Shown here one piece after another: positions 8,465 to 19,300 of a DNA stretch of 64,000 bases. Source of the DNA: Nocardiopsis coralli (GTDB lineage: Bacteria; Actinomycetota; Actinomycetes; Streptosporangiales; Streptosporangiaceae); NCBI RefSeq assembly GCF_014892575.1, contig NZ_JADBGI010000017.1, positions 62,001 to 126,000 on the forward strand. The letters are read 5' to 3'. The first letter of the stretch is position 1. Every line of letters starts with the position of its first letter. The translations under genes were made by a program, and so were the position numbers. Under the pieces are notes generated by a model. That model was not told where the DNA came from. It saw only the letters and a program-made list of their open reading frames with translations, and did no database searches.

Positions 8465-10669
8465 TCACACGGCCCCCTCCTGCCGCTCGGCGAAGTGGCA
8501 GGCAGAACCTTGATCCCCGCCATTGACGGGGAGAATCTGCGGTTCCACGTTCGTGCACTGTTCTTGATCGTGTGCGGAGAGCGTGACGAACTTCTGGCAC
8601 CTCGTACGGAACCTGCAACCCGAAGGCGGGTTTGCGGGGCTGGGCAGGTCGCCGTCCAAGACAATGTGGGCGCGGCCGCGTTCCTTCTCCGGGTCGGGGA
8701 CCGGGATGGCCGAGAGCAGCGCCTGGGTGTAGGGGTGCGAGGGGCTCTTGTAGAGGGAGTCGGTGTCGCCGATCTCCACGATCCGCCCCAGGTACATGAC
8801 CGCGACCCGGTCGGCGATGTGCCGGACCACCGACAGGTCGTGCGCCACGAACAGGTACGCCAGCCCGAGTTGGGCCTGGAGCTCCTCGAGCAGGTTGATG
8901 ACGCCGGCCTGGATCGACACGTCCAGGGCGGAGACCGGTTCGTCGAGCACGAGGAGTTTGGGTTCCAGGGCCAGGGCGCGGGCGATACCGATGCGCTGGC
9001 GCTGGCCGCCGGAGAACTCGGCGGGGAACCGGGTGACGTGCTCGGTGTTGAGCCCGACCAGGCCGACGAGCTCGTACACGCGCCGGGTGATCTCGTCCTG
9101 CGGCACCCGGTGCGTGACCAGGGGCTCGGCGATGATGTCGAAGACCGTCATGCGCGGGTCCAGGGAGCTCATCGGGTCCTGGAAGACGATCTGCATGTCC
9201 TTGCGCAGGGCGAAGCGTTCGGCCTTGGACAGCGTCGACACGTCGCGCCCCATGACCTCGACCGATCCACGCTGGGGTTTCTCCAGGCCGAGGATCTCCA
9301 TGAGTGTGGAGGACTTGCCGCACCCGGACTCCCCCACCAGCGCCAGGGTCTCGCCCTCGCGGATGTCGAAGTCGAGGCCGTCGACGGCGTAGACCGTGCC
9401 GACGCGGCGCTTGAGCACGGCGCCCTTCATGAGGGGGTGGTGCTTGATGAGGTCGTGCACGCGCAGCACCTCGGCGCGGTGCTCGCGCTCGCCCCCGGTC
9501 CCTTCGGCCTCGGGGATGTCGGGCACCGGGTAGATGTCCTGGGCGGTCCAGTCGTTGGTCTCGATCTCGCCGGAGCGGATGCAGGCGACGCGGCGGTCCC
9601 CGGTGTCCTCGACCTGCGCGGGCGCCTGCCCGTTCTCCTCCGAGGTGGCGCGGATGGTCTCGGCGGAGGGCTGGGCGCCGACCGTGAGCAGTTCGGGCTC
9701 GGCCAGGTCGCACTCGGGCTGCGCGATGGGGCAGCGCGGCGCGAACGGGCAGCCGGGAGGCAGGTCGGTGAGCGAGGGCGGGTTGCCCTTGATGGGTACG
9801 AGGGCGCCCTGGCGTTCGAGGTCCATGCGGGGCACGGCGCCGAGCAGGCCCATGGTGTAGGGCATGCGGCTGCCGTAGTAGATCTCGTCGACGGTGCCGA
9901 TCTCCACCGGGCGGCCCGCGTACATGACCAGGAGCCGGTCGACGAAGCCCGCCACGACGCCGAGGTCGTGGGTGATCATCACGATGGCGGCGCCGGTCTC
10001 GCTCTGTGCGGTGCGCAGCAGGTCGAGGATCTGCGCCTGGATGGTCACGTCCAGGGCGGTGGTCGGTTCGTCGCAGATGATGACGTCGGGGTCGTTGGCC
10101 ATGGCCATGGCGATCATGACGCGCTGGCGCATGCCCCCGGAGAACTCGTGCGGGAAGGACCGGTACCGGTGCTCGGGGTTGGGGATGCCCACGAGGTCGA
10201 GGAGTTCCACGGCCCGCTCGCGCGCCTTGGCCTTGGGGATCTTCTTGTCGTGGGTGGTGACGGCCTCGGCGAGCTGGTCGCCGACCGTGTAGACGGGCGT
10301 CAGGCCCGACAGGGGGTCCTGGAAGACCATGGAGATGACCTTGCCGCGTTTGCGGGCCATCACCTTGTCCTCGAGGCCGAGGATCTCCTCGCCGTGCAGG
10401 CGTACCGACCCGGTGATGTTCGCGTGGTCGGGCAGCAGGCCCATGGCGGCCATGGAGGAGACCGACTTTCCGGAGCCGGACTCGCCGACGATGCCGAGCA
10501 CCTCGCCGCTGCGGACGCTGTAGCTGACGCCGCGCACGGCGTTGACGTCGGGGTTGTTGCCGAACCCGCGGAAGGTCACGTTGAGGTCGGTGACCTCCAG
10601 GACGGGGGTGTCAGCGGTGGCGCCGGCCTCGGGTGCGGGCCCGTGCCCTTCGATGGTGTCGATGCTCAT
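8465..10669 (-). CDS. Fused DppD-DppF-type ABC ATPase (two nucleotide-binding domains)
   Basis: 734 residues made of two complete ABC ATPases. The first has Walker A G62-ESGSGKS, signature FSGGMRQR, Walker [13 protein letters not shown], and the oligopeptide-type C-terminal Cys cluster ([18 protein letters not shown]). The second, starting near residue 400, has Walker A GESGCGKS, signature FSGGQRQR, Walker [13 protein letters not shown] and its own CRFRTRC...C tail. The Cys-rich tails can hold Fe-S clusters in this family. Most importers of this class use two separate ATPase genes; fusion is a known variant in actinobacteria. It would power the permease pair at 10685-12662. Confidence 0.93.
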   Translation of the reverse strand: MSIDTIEGHGPAPEAGATADTPVLEVTDLNVTFRGFGNNPDVNAVRGVSYSVRSGEVLGIVGESGSGKSVSSMAAMGLLPDHANITGSVRLHGEEILGLEDKVMARKRGKVISMVFQDPLSGLTPVYTVGDQLAEAVTTHDKKIPKAKARERAVELLDLVGIPNPEHRYRSFPHEFSGGMRQRVMIAMAMANDPDVIICDEPTTALDVTIQAQILDLLRTAQSETGAAIVMITHDLGVVAGFVDRLLVMYAGRPVEIGTVDEIYYGSRMPYTMGLLGAVPRMDLERQGALVPIKGNPPSLTDLPPGCPFAPRCPIAQPECDLAEPELLTVGAQPSAETIRATSEENGQAPAQVEDTGDRRVACIRSGEIETNDWTAQDIYPVPDIPEAEGTGGEREHRAEVLRVHDLIKHHPLMKGAVLKRRVGTVYAVDGLDFDIREGETLALVGESGCGKSSTLMEILGLEKPQRGSVEVMGRDVSTLSKAERFALRKDMQIVFQDPMSSLDPRMTVFDIIAEPLVTHRVPQDEITRRVYELVGLVGLNTEHVTRFPAEFSGGQRQRIGIARALALEPKLLVLDEPVSALDVSIQAGVINLLEELQAQLGLAYLFVAHDLSVVRHIADRVAVMYLGRIVEIGDTDSLYKSPSHPYTQALLSAIPVPDPEKERGRAHIVLDGDLPSPANPPSGCRFRTRCQKFVTLSAHDQEQCTNVEPQILPVNGGDQGSACHFAERQEGAV

Positions 10670-10684
10670 GGTGCTGTGTTCCCC

Positions 10685-11605
10685 CTAGGACCGGCGCGAC
10701 TTCGAGGTCGGGTCGAGGGCGTCGCGCAGCCCGTCCCCGATCATGTTGACTGCGAGCACCAACAGCACGAGCAGCGCCGTGGGGAAGAGGAACATCCACG
10801 GGGCGGTCGTGGCGAAGTTGGCGCCGTCGGCGATGACGATGCCCAGGGTGATGTCGGGCGGCTGCACACCCAGGCCGAAGTAGCTCAGCGCGGTCTCACC
10901 GATGATCGCGGTGCTGACCATGATGGTGGCGTCCGCGATGAGCAGGGACGACATGTTCGGCAGGATGTGGCGCAGGATGATCTTGCGCGGTGGCACGCCC
11001 ATGAAGCGGGCGGCGTGGATGTACTCGCGTTCCCGCAGCGAGATGGTCATGCCGCGCACCATCTTGGAGGTGACCATCCAGCTGAGCCCGGCCAGGAGCA
11101 CGACGAGGATCAGCCAGCCGCTGGCGCCCATGAAGTGCTTGGACAGGATCGCCAGGATCACGAAGCTGGGCAGGACCAGCGCGAGGTCGGCCACCCACAT
11201 CAGGGCGCGGTCGGTGAGTCCGCCGAAGTAGCCGGCGAAGGCGCCGACGAGCGCGGCCACGGCGGTGGAGATCATCGCGACGAGCAGGCCGATGAGCAGG
11301 GACTTCTGCAGACCGGCTGCGGACTGGGTGAAGATGTCCTGTCCGGTGCGGTTGGTGCCGAACCAGTGCTCGGGCGAAGGGCCATCGAGCGTGGCGAGGT
11401 AGTCCCGTTCGGTGATGCCCCAGGGGCTGATGACGGGGCCGAGGAAGGCGAGCAGGGCCAGGCCGGCCAGCATCGCGAACCCGATGATGACGCGGCGGGT
11501 GGCGATCAGCTGGCGCAGGACGTCCTTGAGGCGGCTGGGGGCCGGGGGCACGGCCGGTGCCTCGGTCTGGCTGCCCCGGTCGGGGCGTTCGGTGGTCGAG
11601 CTCAT
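10685..11605 (-). CDS. ABC transporter permease, DppC type
   Basis: 306 residues with an N-terminal cytoplasmic tail of about 35, a first helix (VIIGFAMLAGLALLAFLGPVI), a periplasmic-type loop with the DppC hallmark EHWFGTNRTGQDIF, then five more helices. The EAA loop reads REREYIHAARFMGVPPRKIILRHILPN and contacts the ATPase. It pairs with the DppB-type permease at 11682-12662, 76 bp upstream, and is followed by the ATPase gene after 15 bp, so they are almost certainly one transcript. Confidence 0.93.
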   Translation of the reverse strand: MSSTTERPDRGSQTEAPAVPPAPSRLKDVLRQLIATRRVIIGFAMLAGLALLAFLGPVISPWGITERDYLATLDGPSPEHWFGTNRTGQDIFTQSAAGLQKSLLIGLLVAMISTAVAALVGAFAGYFGGLTDRALMWVADLALVLPSFVILAILSKHFMGASGWLILVVLLAGLSWMVTSKMVRGMTISLREREYIHAARFMGVPPRKIILRHILPNMSSLLIADATIMVSTAIIGETALSYFGLGVQPPDITLGIVIADGANFATTAPWMFLFPTALLVLLVLAVNMIGDGLRDALDPTSKSRRS

Positions 11606-11681
11606 GCCGTGGTCTCCAACGGGGCGGCCGAGGTGGGGCTCGGGGGCTGGGTGTTGCGGGGGTGGCGGGTTCCGGTCCTCA

Positions 11682-12662
11682 TCACACCCTCACCCTCGGG
11701 TCGAGCCAGGCGTAGAGGATGTCGGACAGGAACGAGGCCAGCATGATCGTGACCGCCATGAACCAGGAGACCGCGGCGACCACGTGCACGTCCTGTCGGG
11801 CGATGGAGTCGATGAGCCAGGCGCCCATGCCGTGCCAGGCGTAGATCTTCTCGGTGAAGGTCGCTCCGGAGACCAGCATGCCGAACGTGAACGTGAAGTA
11901 GGTGATGGTGGGGATCATCGCGGTGCGCAGGGCGTGCTTGAACAGGGCCTTGCGCCGGGTGAGCCCCTTGGCCATGGCGGTGCGCACGAAGTCGGAGCCG
12001 AGCACGTCCAGCATCATGTTGCGCTGGTAGCGGGCGAAGGCGGCGAACAGGGCGAGCGCGAGCACGAGGGTCGGCAGGATCGCGTGGTAGACGCGGTTGA
12101 TGAGCAGTTCCCACCATTCGCCCTGGATACCGGCCGTGTATTCGCCCGAATATCGGAAGAACTGGAACCCGATGAAGTCGTTGAAGGCCGCGGCGCCGAC
12201 CTGGATGACGATGGCGATGACGACCGTGGGGATCGACAGCACGAAGAAGGAGGCGCCGGTGGCGGCCTTGTCGAAGGCGCGGTACTGGCGGATGGCCGCG
12301 TAGGCGCCGATGGCGATGCCCATGAAGCTGCCGATGAGGGTGGCCACGACGATGAGCCGGAGTGTGACCCCGGCCTTCATGAGCATCTGGTCGGTGACGC
12401 TGCCGCCCTGGATGGTCTGGCCGAAGTCACCGGTGAGGGCCCCGCCCATCCAGGTGACGTAGCGCTCGGCCAGCGGCGTCTGGTCGTTGAGGTTGAGCCG
12501 GTCGAGCTGGGCGTTGACCAGCTCGGGATCGGGCGGCGGCTGCATCTGTTCGAAGTAGTCGCGTGGCGCGAGGTTCGTCGCGGCGAGCACGTAGGCGAAA
12601 CTCGTCGCGAGGAAGATCAACACGACGTAGTTCAACAGCCGCCTGGCCAGGAACTTGCCCAA
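11682..12662 (-). CDS. ABC transporter permease, DppB type
   Basis: 326 residues, first gene of the importer operon. The N-terminal helix (RRLLNYVVLIFLATSFAYVLA) is followed by a hydrophilic loop with RYVTWMGGALTGDFGQTI, the DppB signature region, and then five further helices. The EAA loop reads RYQRNMMLDVLGSDFVRTAMAKGL. The loop PPPDPELVNAQLDRLNLNDQTPL is also family-typical. It forms the membrane channel with the DppC-type protein. The upstream 600 bp have no gene and should hold the operon promoter. Confidence 0.93.
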   Translation of the reverse strand: MGKFLARRLLNYVVLIFLATSFAYVLAATNLAPRDYFEQMQPPPDPELVNAQLDRLNLNDQTPLAERYVTWMGGALTGDFGQTIQGGSVTDQMLMKAGVTLRLIVVATLIGSFMGIAIGAYAAIRQYRAFDKAATGASFFVLSIPTVVIAIVIQVGAAAFNDFIGFQFFRYSGEYTAGIQGEWWELLINRVYHAILPTLVLALALFAAFARYQRNMMLDVLGSDFVRTAMAKGLTRRKALFKHALRTAMIPTITYFTFTFGMLVSGATFTEKIYAWHGMGAWLIDSIARQDVHVVAAVSWFMAVTIMLASFLSDILYAWLDPRVRV

Positions 12663-13267
12663 AACTATCTCCGAACCTCACAGCCGAGCCCGGCGCTTGT
12701 CTGCGTTGTGGTCGGTCACGCAACAGGGACCCCGGGGGGCGGGGCCGTGAGCTGATCCGGGGGTTCTCGTCCAGCTCCGGTGATCCCGCGACCACCGGTG
12801 GGGGTGACTCCCGGTGACTGCCGATTCACACTTCCTACCGGACCACGATCAGTGACCGGAATGTCATGATTCTGCGGGACCACTAGACACCTGGCGGTAA
12901 CCAGCGCATCAAGAAAAGACAACGCCGCCAATTCAGGCGACCCTCACCTCGCATTTTGTCGAACCTTCGACGGGCATCGTTACCACGAAGGATCGTGACA
13001 CGGAAGCCCCTACCACACAGGAGATGTGGCGCGCCGGGACACCCGCGGAGTCAACACCGTTGACCGTTATGCGCAGCCCCCGGCGCGACCCGGACCTCAG
13101 GTGCCATTTCCCGCAACACACAGGAAACGCTCCCTTCACAGGAGACTCTCCGACACCTTGACCACCAGCGCCAAAGGCCGCATCGACGCCGGAAATGCAC
13201 CGCGTACCACTTTCACTCAGGGTAATGGCAAGGTTGAGCAACGCTCACCTCCCGGGTGAAGCCGGAC
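12663..13267. other. Gene-free 605 bp upstream of the Dpp-type operon
   Basis: No convincing coding sequence; short open frames here lack codon bias. It is less GC-rich than its surroundings (especially 12840-12990), as expected of a promoter region for the minus-strand permease gene. A weak minus-strand pair, TTGATG at 12912-12907 and TGTCTA at 12889-12884 with a 17-bp spacer, is the best promoter-like match but far from consensus. CCTTCG at 12964 and CGAAGG at 12986 form a short inverted repeat. The right end is the 3' flank of the MftF-like gene. Confidence 0.4.
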
Positions 13268-14935
13268 TCAACACCGGGACGGGCGGCGCGCGGCCAGCGG
13301 GGTGTGCACGCGGGGCACGAGGGCTGCTGCCGAGCGCGCACGCCAAGCGCCCCACCACGTTCCGACCGTGCGTGCCACCGCCCCGGCGGCCACGGCGGCC
13401 GAACGCGCGGGGGTGGAGCGGCCGGTCAGCGCCGCCGAGGCCACCACCGCGGCCGCGGCGACCGGGTGGCGCAGGACCAGCGCGCCCGCGACGGGGGCCC
13501 AGCCCTGTTCGGCGGCGCGCACCAGCGCACGGGCGTCGTCGGACGCACACGCGCCGACCGCGCGCACGGCGGTCGCCGGGGGCAGGCGGTGCGCAGCGGC
13601 TGCAGTCGTGTACCCCGCGAGAGCGAGGCAGGCCCCGCCGGCCGGGCGCCCCGCGAGCGCCAGGGCCAGGGCGGCCATACCCACCCAGCTCACCCGGGGC
13701 CCGGCTGCGCGCTCCCCCGCGTCGGCGCCGAGCTCGAAGGAGGCCGAGAGGTAGGCGCCGACACCGCGCAGGGGTTCGACGCGCACACGGGAGCGCGGTT
13801 CGTGGCGCACCGACCATCCGGACGCGACGAGCGCCCCGGGCAGAGTGGGCGGGAGTGTCCGAGAGAGAACCCCGGCGGGCGGCAGGTGTGCGGTGTCCGC
13901 TTCGGGGGCGGGAGGAGCGGCACCCGGGGCGAGCAACGCGCTGCGCCGCACCACGAGCGCCGGAACCCGGCGGGGCGGATCGTCGCAGGTGTGCTCGACC
14001 GCATGCCCGTCGGCGCACCCACCGGACGCCCCGAGGGCCTCGGGCAGCGTCAGCCGGGTGAGCAGGGCGGCCAGCCCGGCGCGGAGCGGACCGGTGTCGC
14101 CGCGGTCCTGCTCGTCCACGAACGCGCTGGGCACGACGGCACCCACGCGCGGGTCGTCCAGGTGGGCCAGCGCCGGCGCGAGCCATCCGGGCTCGGGGCA
14201 CACCCCGACCGGGACGAGCACGAGCACGTCGTCGCCCCCGGAATCGCCCTCCTCGGACGCCCAGCCATGCCCGCCGCTCTGCGGCATACCGGGGGTTCGG
14301 CCCGCCTCAGGGGCACCGGCCGAGCCGGGGACCTCGCCCGGCACACTCGGGCCGCCGGAGGCGGCAGCCTCCACTTGCATGTCTCCGGAGACACGGCCGT
14401 CGTCCGGGCCGGTGTTCCCCCGGTGCGCAGCACCAGCAGGGCGGCCCTCATGCGGGACCTCGTCCAGGCCGAAGGCCTGCCCCGGCCCTCCCCCGATACC
14501 GGACCCCTGGTGCGCAGCACCCAGGGCGCGGTCGGCCCCGGGCCCGTCGGAGCCGGAGGCCTCGACGGGCACACTCGGCGGGCCGCAGGAGGCGGCGCCC
14601 TCCGGCTGTGAGCCGGCGAGGGCACGGCCCTCGTCCGGACCGGGGGACTCCAGGTGCGCAGCACCGGCGGTACGGGGCGGTGGCGGGGCGGGGTGGGCCA
14701 GGCCCGCGGCGACCAGGTGCGCGGCCAGGGCGCGGGCCTCGGGTGCGGCGGGGGTGGCTCCGGCCATCCAGCACAGCAGCATGCTGACCTTCGGCGCGCT
14801 CAGCCGCACCACGCGGGTGGGCCGCCCGCCGAGGAGCAGGTGCCCTTCGTCGGCCAAGCGCGTGGCGGGGTCCAGGACGATGCCGTGACCGCGCGGAACA
14901 GGGGTGACAGGGGTGCGGGGGGCGGACATCCCCAT
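13268..14935 (-). CDS. MftF-like glycosyltransferase, degenerate and repeat-interrupted
   Basis: 555 residues from ATG 14935 (GGAG nine bases upstream). Residues 10-80 (PRGHGIVLDPATRL...LLLGGRPTRVVRLSAP) match the N-terminal region of mycofactocin glycosyltransferase MftF. Residues 235-275 (DVLVLVPVGVCPEPGWLAPAL...DPRVGAVVPSAFVDE) match the middle of its GT2 domain, but the D-x-D metal site expected here reads VPVGVCP, with no Asp. The C-terminal hydrophobic region from about 416 (SWVGMAALALALAGRP) also matches. The N-terminal half of the GT2 domain is replaced by a Gly/Pro/Ala-rich insert at about residues 88-215 containing internal repeats. No other mft gene is in the window. It is probably not catalytically active in the usual way. 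Confidence 0.6.
   Translation of the reverse strand: MGMSAPRTPVTPVPRGHGIVLDPATRLADEGHLLLGGRPTRVVRLSAPKVSMLLCWMAGATPAAPEARALAAHLVAAGLAHPAPPPPRTAGAAHLESPGPDEGRALAGSQPEGAASCGPPSVPVEASGSDGPGADRALGAAHQGSGIGGGPGQAFGLDEVPHEGRPAGAAHRGNTGPDDGRVSGDMQVEAAASGGPSVPGEVPGSAGAPEAGRTPGMPQSGGHGWASEEGDSGGDDVLVLVPVGVCPEPGWLAPALAHLDDPRVGAVVPSAFVDEQDRGDTGPLRAGLAALLTRLTLPEALGASGGCADGHAVEHTCDDPPRRVPALVVRRSALLAPGAAPPAPEADTAHLPPAGVLSRTLPPTLPGALVASGWSVRHEPRSRVRVEPLRGVGAYLSASFELGADAGERAAGPRVSWVGMAALALALAGRPAGGACLALAGYTTAAAAHRLPPATAVRAVGACASDDARALVRAAEQGWAPVAGALVLRHPVAAAAVVASAALTGRSTPARSAAVAAGAVARTVGTWWGAWRARSAAALVPRVHTPLAARRPSRC
14290..14665. repeat. Internal repeats in the MftF-like gene
   Basis: The 13-mer GGTGCGCAGCACC occurs at 14422-14434, 14509-14521 and 14653-14665. 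Around two of these the encoded protein repeats over about 40 residues: GAAH....GPD(E/D)GR....AA(A)SxGxPSVPxE..GSxG. The DNA similarity suggests recent tandem expansion. The block sits exactly where the first half of the GT2 domain should be. Confidence 0.6.
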
Positions 14936-15356
14936 ACCCTGACGCTCCGGACACAAGGGACGCAAGACCTTGACCGGCAGCACATATGTGACCGGATCGT
15001 TACCGAGTCACACGCGCCCCACCAGTCACCGGCTCACGCGTTCCGGGCCGCCCCGAACCGGCTTGCGACCCCTCTTCCTCCAGCTCACACCCGGCTACCC
15101 TGGCTGAACGCGGGGTCGTCGGGTCACCGAAAAGCGACAAAGCGTATGCTCTGTAACCGCACGCGCCCTTCAGTGTCGTCGGGCACGTCCGCCGTCGTAG
15201 ACGACCGACCAGCACGGGAGGCCGCCCGGCTCTCCCCACGACACCGCTTCCCCTCCCTGACCCAGGGGGCTCCGACCTGGGTGCGCGACGCCGCGCCGTG
15301 ACCCGCGACCGGGCACGGACGCGACCGGGCCGCGCACGTCCACTCGGGAAGTAGAG
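14936..15356. other. Divergent promoter region between MftF-like and RsbW-like genes
   Basis: No supported gene in 421 bp. CACATATGTG at 14981-14990 is a perfect palindrome flanked by GACCGG and ACCGGA, close to the MftF-like start, and could be an operator. TTGACC at 14970-14975 resembles a -35 hexamer, but no good -10 sits at the right spacing. A less GC-rich stretch near 15128-15160 (AAAGCGACAAAGCGTATGCT) may hold the promoter of the rightward ATPase gene. Confidence 0.3.
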
Positions 15357-15893
15357 ATGTGTGAGACGCCAGCGAACAGCAGTCCGCTCCTGACCGTGCA
15401 GCCATCGCCGGAGGACCCACCGGTCCCCGACCTCTCATCCGCGCCCCTCCGACGACCGGCGAGCACCATGAACGACCACACCAGTCGAGCAGACCGGAGA
15501 CGCTTCCCCGGGCTGCCCAATCAGATCTCCCACGCACGACGATTCGTGGCACGACACCTCAAGCACTCACCCGAAGCGACCACCGCGGCACTCCTGACCA
15601 GTGAACTGGCCACCAACGCGATCACCCACAGCGCATCCGGGGAACAGACCGGGAAGTTCGAGATCCGGGTCAGCACGGCCCCGGGGTGGGCCCGCGTGGA
15701 GGTCAGGGACCTGGGAAACCTGAGCCGCACGCCCGCGCCCCAGCACCGGGACCCCTACGACACGTCCGAGAACGGTCGGGGCCTGGATCTGGTCGAGGCG
15801 CTGGCGAGCAAGTGGGGGAGCGAGCCCCGCCGGGACGGCAGGGGCCGCGAAGTCTGGTTCGAGTTGGAGTGGAGCGACGACGAGCCCGCCTGA
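15357..15893 (+). CDS. RsbW/SpoIIAB-like ATP-binding protein (HATPase_c_2)
   Basis: 178 residues from ATG 15357 (GGGAAG upstream); the ATG at 15468 gives 141 residues, the usual family length. Motifs: N box ELATNAITHSASG, G1-type VEVRDLG, G2-type ENGRGLDLVEALASKWG, and a closing EVWFELEW strand. These proteins bind ATP and act as anti-sigma factors or protein kinases in partner-switching pathways; no anti-anti-sigma gene is adjacent. Codons use more A/T at third positions than neighbouring genes, as often seen in these small regulators. Confidence 0.8.
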   Translation: MCETPANSSPLLTVQPSPEDPPVPDLSSAPLRRPASTMNDHTSRADRRRFPGLPNQISHARRFVARHLKHSPEATTAALLTSELATNAITHSASGEQTGKFEIRVSTAPGWARVEVRDLGNLSRTPAPQHRDPYDTSENGRGLDLVEALASKWGSEPRRDGRGREVWFELEWSDDEPA

Positions 15894-15989
15894 ACACGAC
15901 CGCGGGGATCCGGGGCCGACGGGGAGGCGGACGCACCGACGCCGTTGAAGACGCCGTTGAACCGGCGTGAGCGAGCGTGTGCGGCCCCG

Positions 15990-16184
15990 TCAGCTGTCGG
16001 AGGAGGCCGACCCCTCGGCGGGCTTCTCGTTGCCGTCGTCGGCGGTCTCGTCGTCGGTGGTGTCGGTGTGGGGAATGCGGTAGCGCTCGTAGAGCTGTCG
16101 GGCGTAGTCCTTGGCGTCCTGGGAGGGCTCGTCGCCGAGCTCGTCACGGACGAGGTCGTCGAGGCTCTTCTTCGTTTCACTCAT
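15990..16184 (-). CDS. Small acidic protein of unknown function
   Basis: 64 residues (MSETKKSLDDLVRDELGDEP...). An amphipathic helix region (LVRDELG...AKDYARQLYERYRI) is followed by an Asp/Glu/Ser-rich disordered tail. No catalytic motif or membrane segment. Short proteins of this style are common in actinomycetes. The start is ATG 16184; its Shine-Dalgarno is weak. I do not recognise the family. Confidence 0.5.
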   Translation of the reverse strand: MSETKKSLDDLVRDELGDEPSQDAKDYARQLYERYRIPHTDTTDDETADDGNEKPAEGSASSDS

Positions 16185-16294
16185 GTCTCGAAAGAGTGCC
16201 TGGACTGCCCGGATAGCACAAATCGGCTCTCCGGCGGCAGGGGAGGCCGACCCCGTGGCCGCAACCGGCCATCGCGGGAGGGCACGAATGAAAA

Positions 16295-16335
16295 CGTCCC
16301 CGTGGCGGGCCCTTCCCGGACCCGCCACGGGGACG
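16295..16335 (-). terminator. Rho-independent-type terminator of the RND gene
   Basis: Perfect 15-bp stem (16295-16309 with 16321-16335, arm CCCGCCACGGGGACG) and an 11-nt loop. Read on the minus strand it is followed directly by TTTTC. It lies 54 bp downstream of the RND stop codon. Confidence 0.8.
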
Positions 16336-16389
16336 GCGGGGTCACATCCACCCCAGTGAATGTGACCCGCGTCTCATTCCGACCGTGGG

Positions 16390-19300
16390 TCAGTCGGCCT
16401 TCGCGGCCTTCTCCGCGCGGCGCTGACGCTTGCGCTCGTAACGCGCGGCCCACTTGGCCTCACGCTTGGCCCGGCGCCACTCCACCAGCTGGTAGAGGAC
16501 CGGGACGAGCACGAGCGTGCCCACCGTCGAGGTGAACAGACCACCGATGACCACGATCGCCACCGGACCGGAGATGAACACCCCGCCGCCGGCGATACCG
16601 GTGGCCAGTGGCACCAGCGCGACCATCGTGCCGACCGCGGTCATCACGATGGGCCGCAGACGGTGGCGGGTGCCCTCGACGATCGCCTCGCCCATCTCCA
16701 TGCCCTGCCTGCGCTTCTGGTTGATGAGGTCCAGGAGCACGATGGCGTTGGTGATGACGATGCCGATGAGCATCAGCATGCCGATCAGGGCGGCCGCGCC
16801 CAGCGGCGTGTTCGTGAGCAGCAGCAGACCCAGCGAACCGGTGGCCGCGAACGGCACCGACACCAGCATGATGAGCGGCTGGATCAGGCTCTTGAACGTG
16901 GCGACCATGATCAGGTACGAGATGACGATCGCCGCCAGGATCGCGAGGCCGAGCTGCGCGAAGCCCTCGGTCTGGTCCTGGCTCACGCCGCCGATGCTGA
17001 CCGAGGCGCCCGAGGGCAGGTCGAGGTCGTTCAGCGTCTCGTCCATCTCCATGCTCACCGCACCCAGGTCGGTACCGGTGGCGGCGGCCGTGACGCTGGT
17101 GCTGGTGACCCCGTCGATGCGGGTCAGCTCCGGCGGCTGCTCGACCTCCTCGACGTCGGCGACGTCGGAGAGCACGAGGTCGTCCCCGGTGGGCGCGGTC
17201 AGCTCGAAGTCCTCCAGCTGGGCGCGGGTCTCGGGGGCCTCGTCGGTGAGCACGACCATGTCGTGGCGCACCTCGTCGAGGGTGGCGTTGCCGACCTCCT
17301 GGCCGTTGAAGGCCGCGGACAGCATCTGACCGATCGTGGCCTCGTTGAGCCCGTACTCGGCGGCCTCCTCACCGTCGACGTGCACCTCCAGCGAGGACTG
17401 GGTCTCACTCAGGTCGCTGGTGACGTCCTCGGCGCCGTCGATGTCGCGCATGGCGTCCTCGACGATCCCGGTGGCCTCGGCCAGGGTCTCCTGGTCGTCG
17501 GCGGTGACCTGGACCTCGAGGTCGGAACCGCCCATGCCGCCCATGGCGTCCATGCGGGGTTCGTTCTCGGTGTCCATCTGCGCGAACTCCTCGCGGAGCA
17601 CGTCGCGGTTGCGGATCTGGTCGGTCTCGGGGTCGGCGGTGATGGTGTAGTCGATCTGGTCGACACCGCCGCCGGTCCCGCCGCCCATCATCGGGTCGCC
17701 GCCGATGTTGGTCTGGAACGTGTCGATCCAGGCCATACCGGAGAGCATCTCCTCGACCTGCTCGGCCTCCTCCTGGGCGGCCGCGAGCGAGGTGCCCGGC
17801 TCCAGCTCCTGCACGGCGAAGTAGTTGTTCTCCTCCGCCTCACCGAGCCAGTCGGTCTCGGCGTTGGTGGCCATGGCGACGGTGCCGCCCATGATGATGA
17901 CGCTCGCCGCCAGGGTCAGGGCGGTGGCCGAACGGCGCTTGGTGGTGATCCAGCGGATGATCGGCAGGTAGAGGCGCTGCATCGGCGTGCGCTTCTCGGC
18001 CTCGGACTGCTCGGCCTGGATCTCCTCCTGGCTGCGGTCGCCGACCTCGCGCGGGCGCAGGAACCAGTAGCACAGCACCGGCGTGATGGTCAGCGCGACC
18101 AGGAGCGAAGCGCCCAGGGCCAGTGCGCTGGTGACGGCGAACGGCATGAAGATCTCGCCGACCATGCCGCCGACGAAGGCCAGGGGCAGGAACACCGCGA
18201 TGGTGGCCAGCGACGAGGAGGCCACGGCCGTGGCGACCTCGCCGACACCGTCCTTGACGGCGGCCATGCGTTCCTTGCCGTAACTCATGTGGCGTCTGAT
18301 GTTCTCCAACACCACGATGGAGTCGTCGACCACGCGCCCGATGGCGATGGTGATGGCGGCCAGGGTCAGCATGTTCAGCGTGAATCCGAACCCGGCCATA
18401 CCGACGAAGGCGGCCAGCACCGACGTCGGGATGGACACCGCCACCACGAGCGTGGACCTGATCGAGAGCAGGAACGCCAGGATCACGATGATCGACGCGA
18501 TCAGGGCGTAACCGCCGGCCTCCAGCATGTCGGAGACCGAGTCGTTGATGAACGGGGCCTGGTCGAAGACGACCCCGACGTTGACGTCGTCGCCGAGCAG
18601 GTCGGACTGCTCGTCGAGCACGTCGTGGACACCCTCGGAGATCTCGACGGTGTTGCCGTCGGGGGTGGCCATGACCATGAGGGCGATGCTGGGCTCACCG
18701 TCGAGGCGCGCGATGGTCTGGGTGTCCTCCTCCTGGAGGGTGACCTCGGCGATCTCGCTGACCTGCACCGGCTCCGGCTGGGCGGCCGGAGGGGCGCCCG
18801 GCATCTCGGCGGACTCGTCCACGCCCTGCGAGGGCTGGACCCACACGTCCTCGATCTGGGTCAGCGAGGTGAACTCCTCGCCGGTGGTGACGCTGAGGGT
18901 GCGGTCGCCCTCGTCGACGTTGCCGCCGGCCTGCACCAGGCCGTTGGCCTCGAGGGCGTCGGTGACGTCCTGCGAGGAGAGCCCCGCGTCCTCGAGCTCG
19001 TCGTCGTCCAGGTCGATCTCCACCCGCTCCTCGGCGGTGCCGGAGAGGCTGGCCGAGCGCACACCGGGCACCGACTCGATGTCGGGGATGAGCACGTTCT
19101 CGACCGTGGAGACCAGACCGGCCTCGTCACCGTTGGAGGTGCCGATGGCCATCATCATGGCCGGCATCATGTCCATGCTCATGGACATGACCTCGGGGTC
19201 GACGTCGTCGGGGAGCATCCCGGCCATCTGGTCGACGGCCACCTGGGTCTCGCGGACGACGGCGTCCTGCTCCTGGCCGTAGTCGAACTCGGCCATGATC

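Noticed and set aside
3467..11746. A 2759-residue open frame on the plus strand
   Set aside because: Only its first part (3788 to about 4379) has coding bias. The rest is antisense to the pectate lyase and Dpp operon and is stop-free only because of GC-rich codon usage.
12933..13241. 102-codon minus-strand frame upstream of the Dpp operon
   Set aside because: Poor third-position GC, no ribosome site and no recognisable fold; treated as promoter region.
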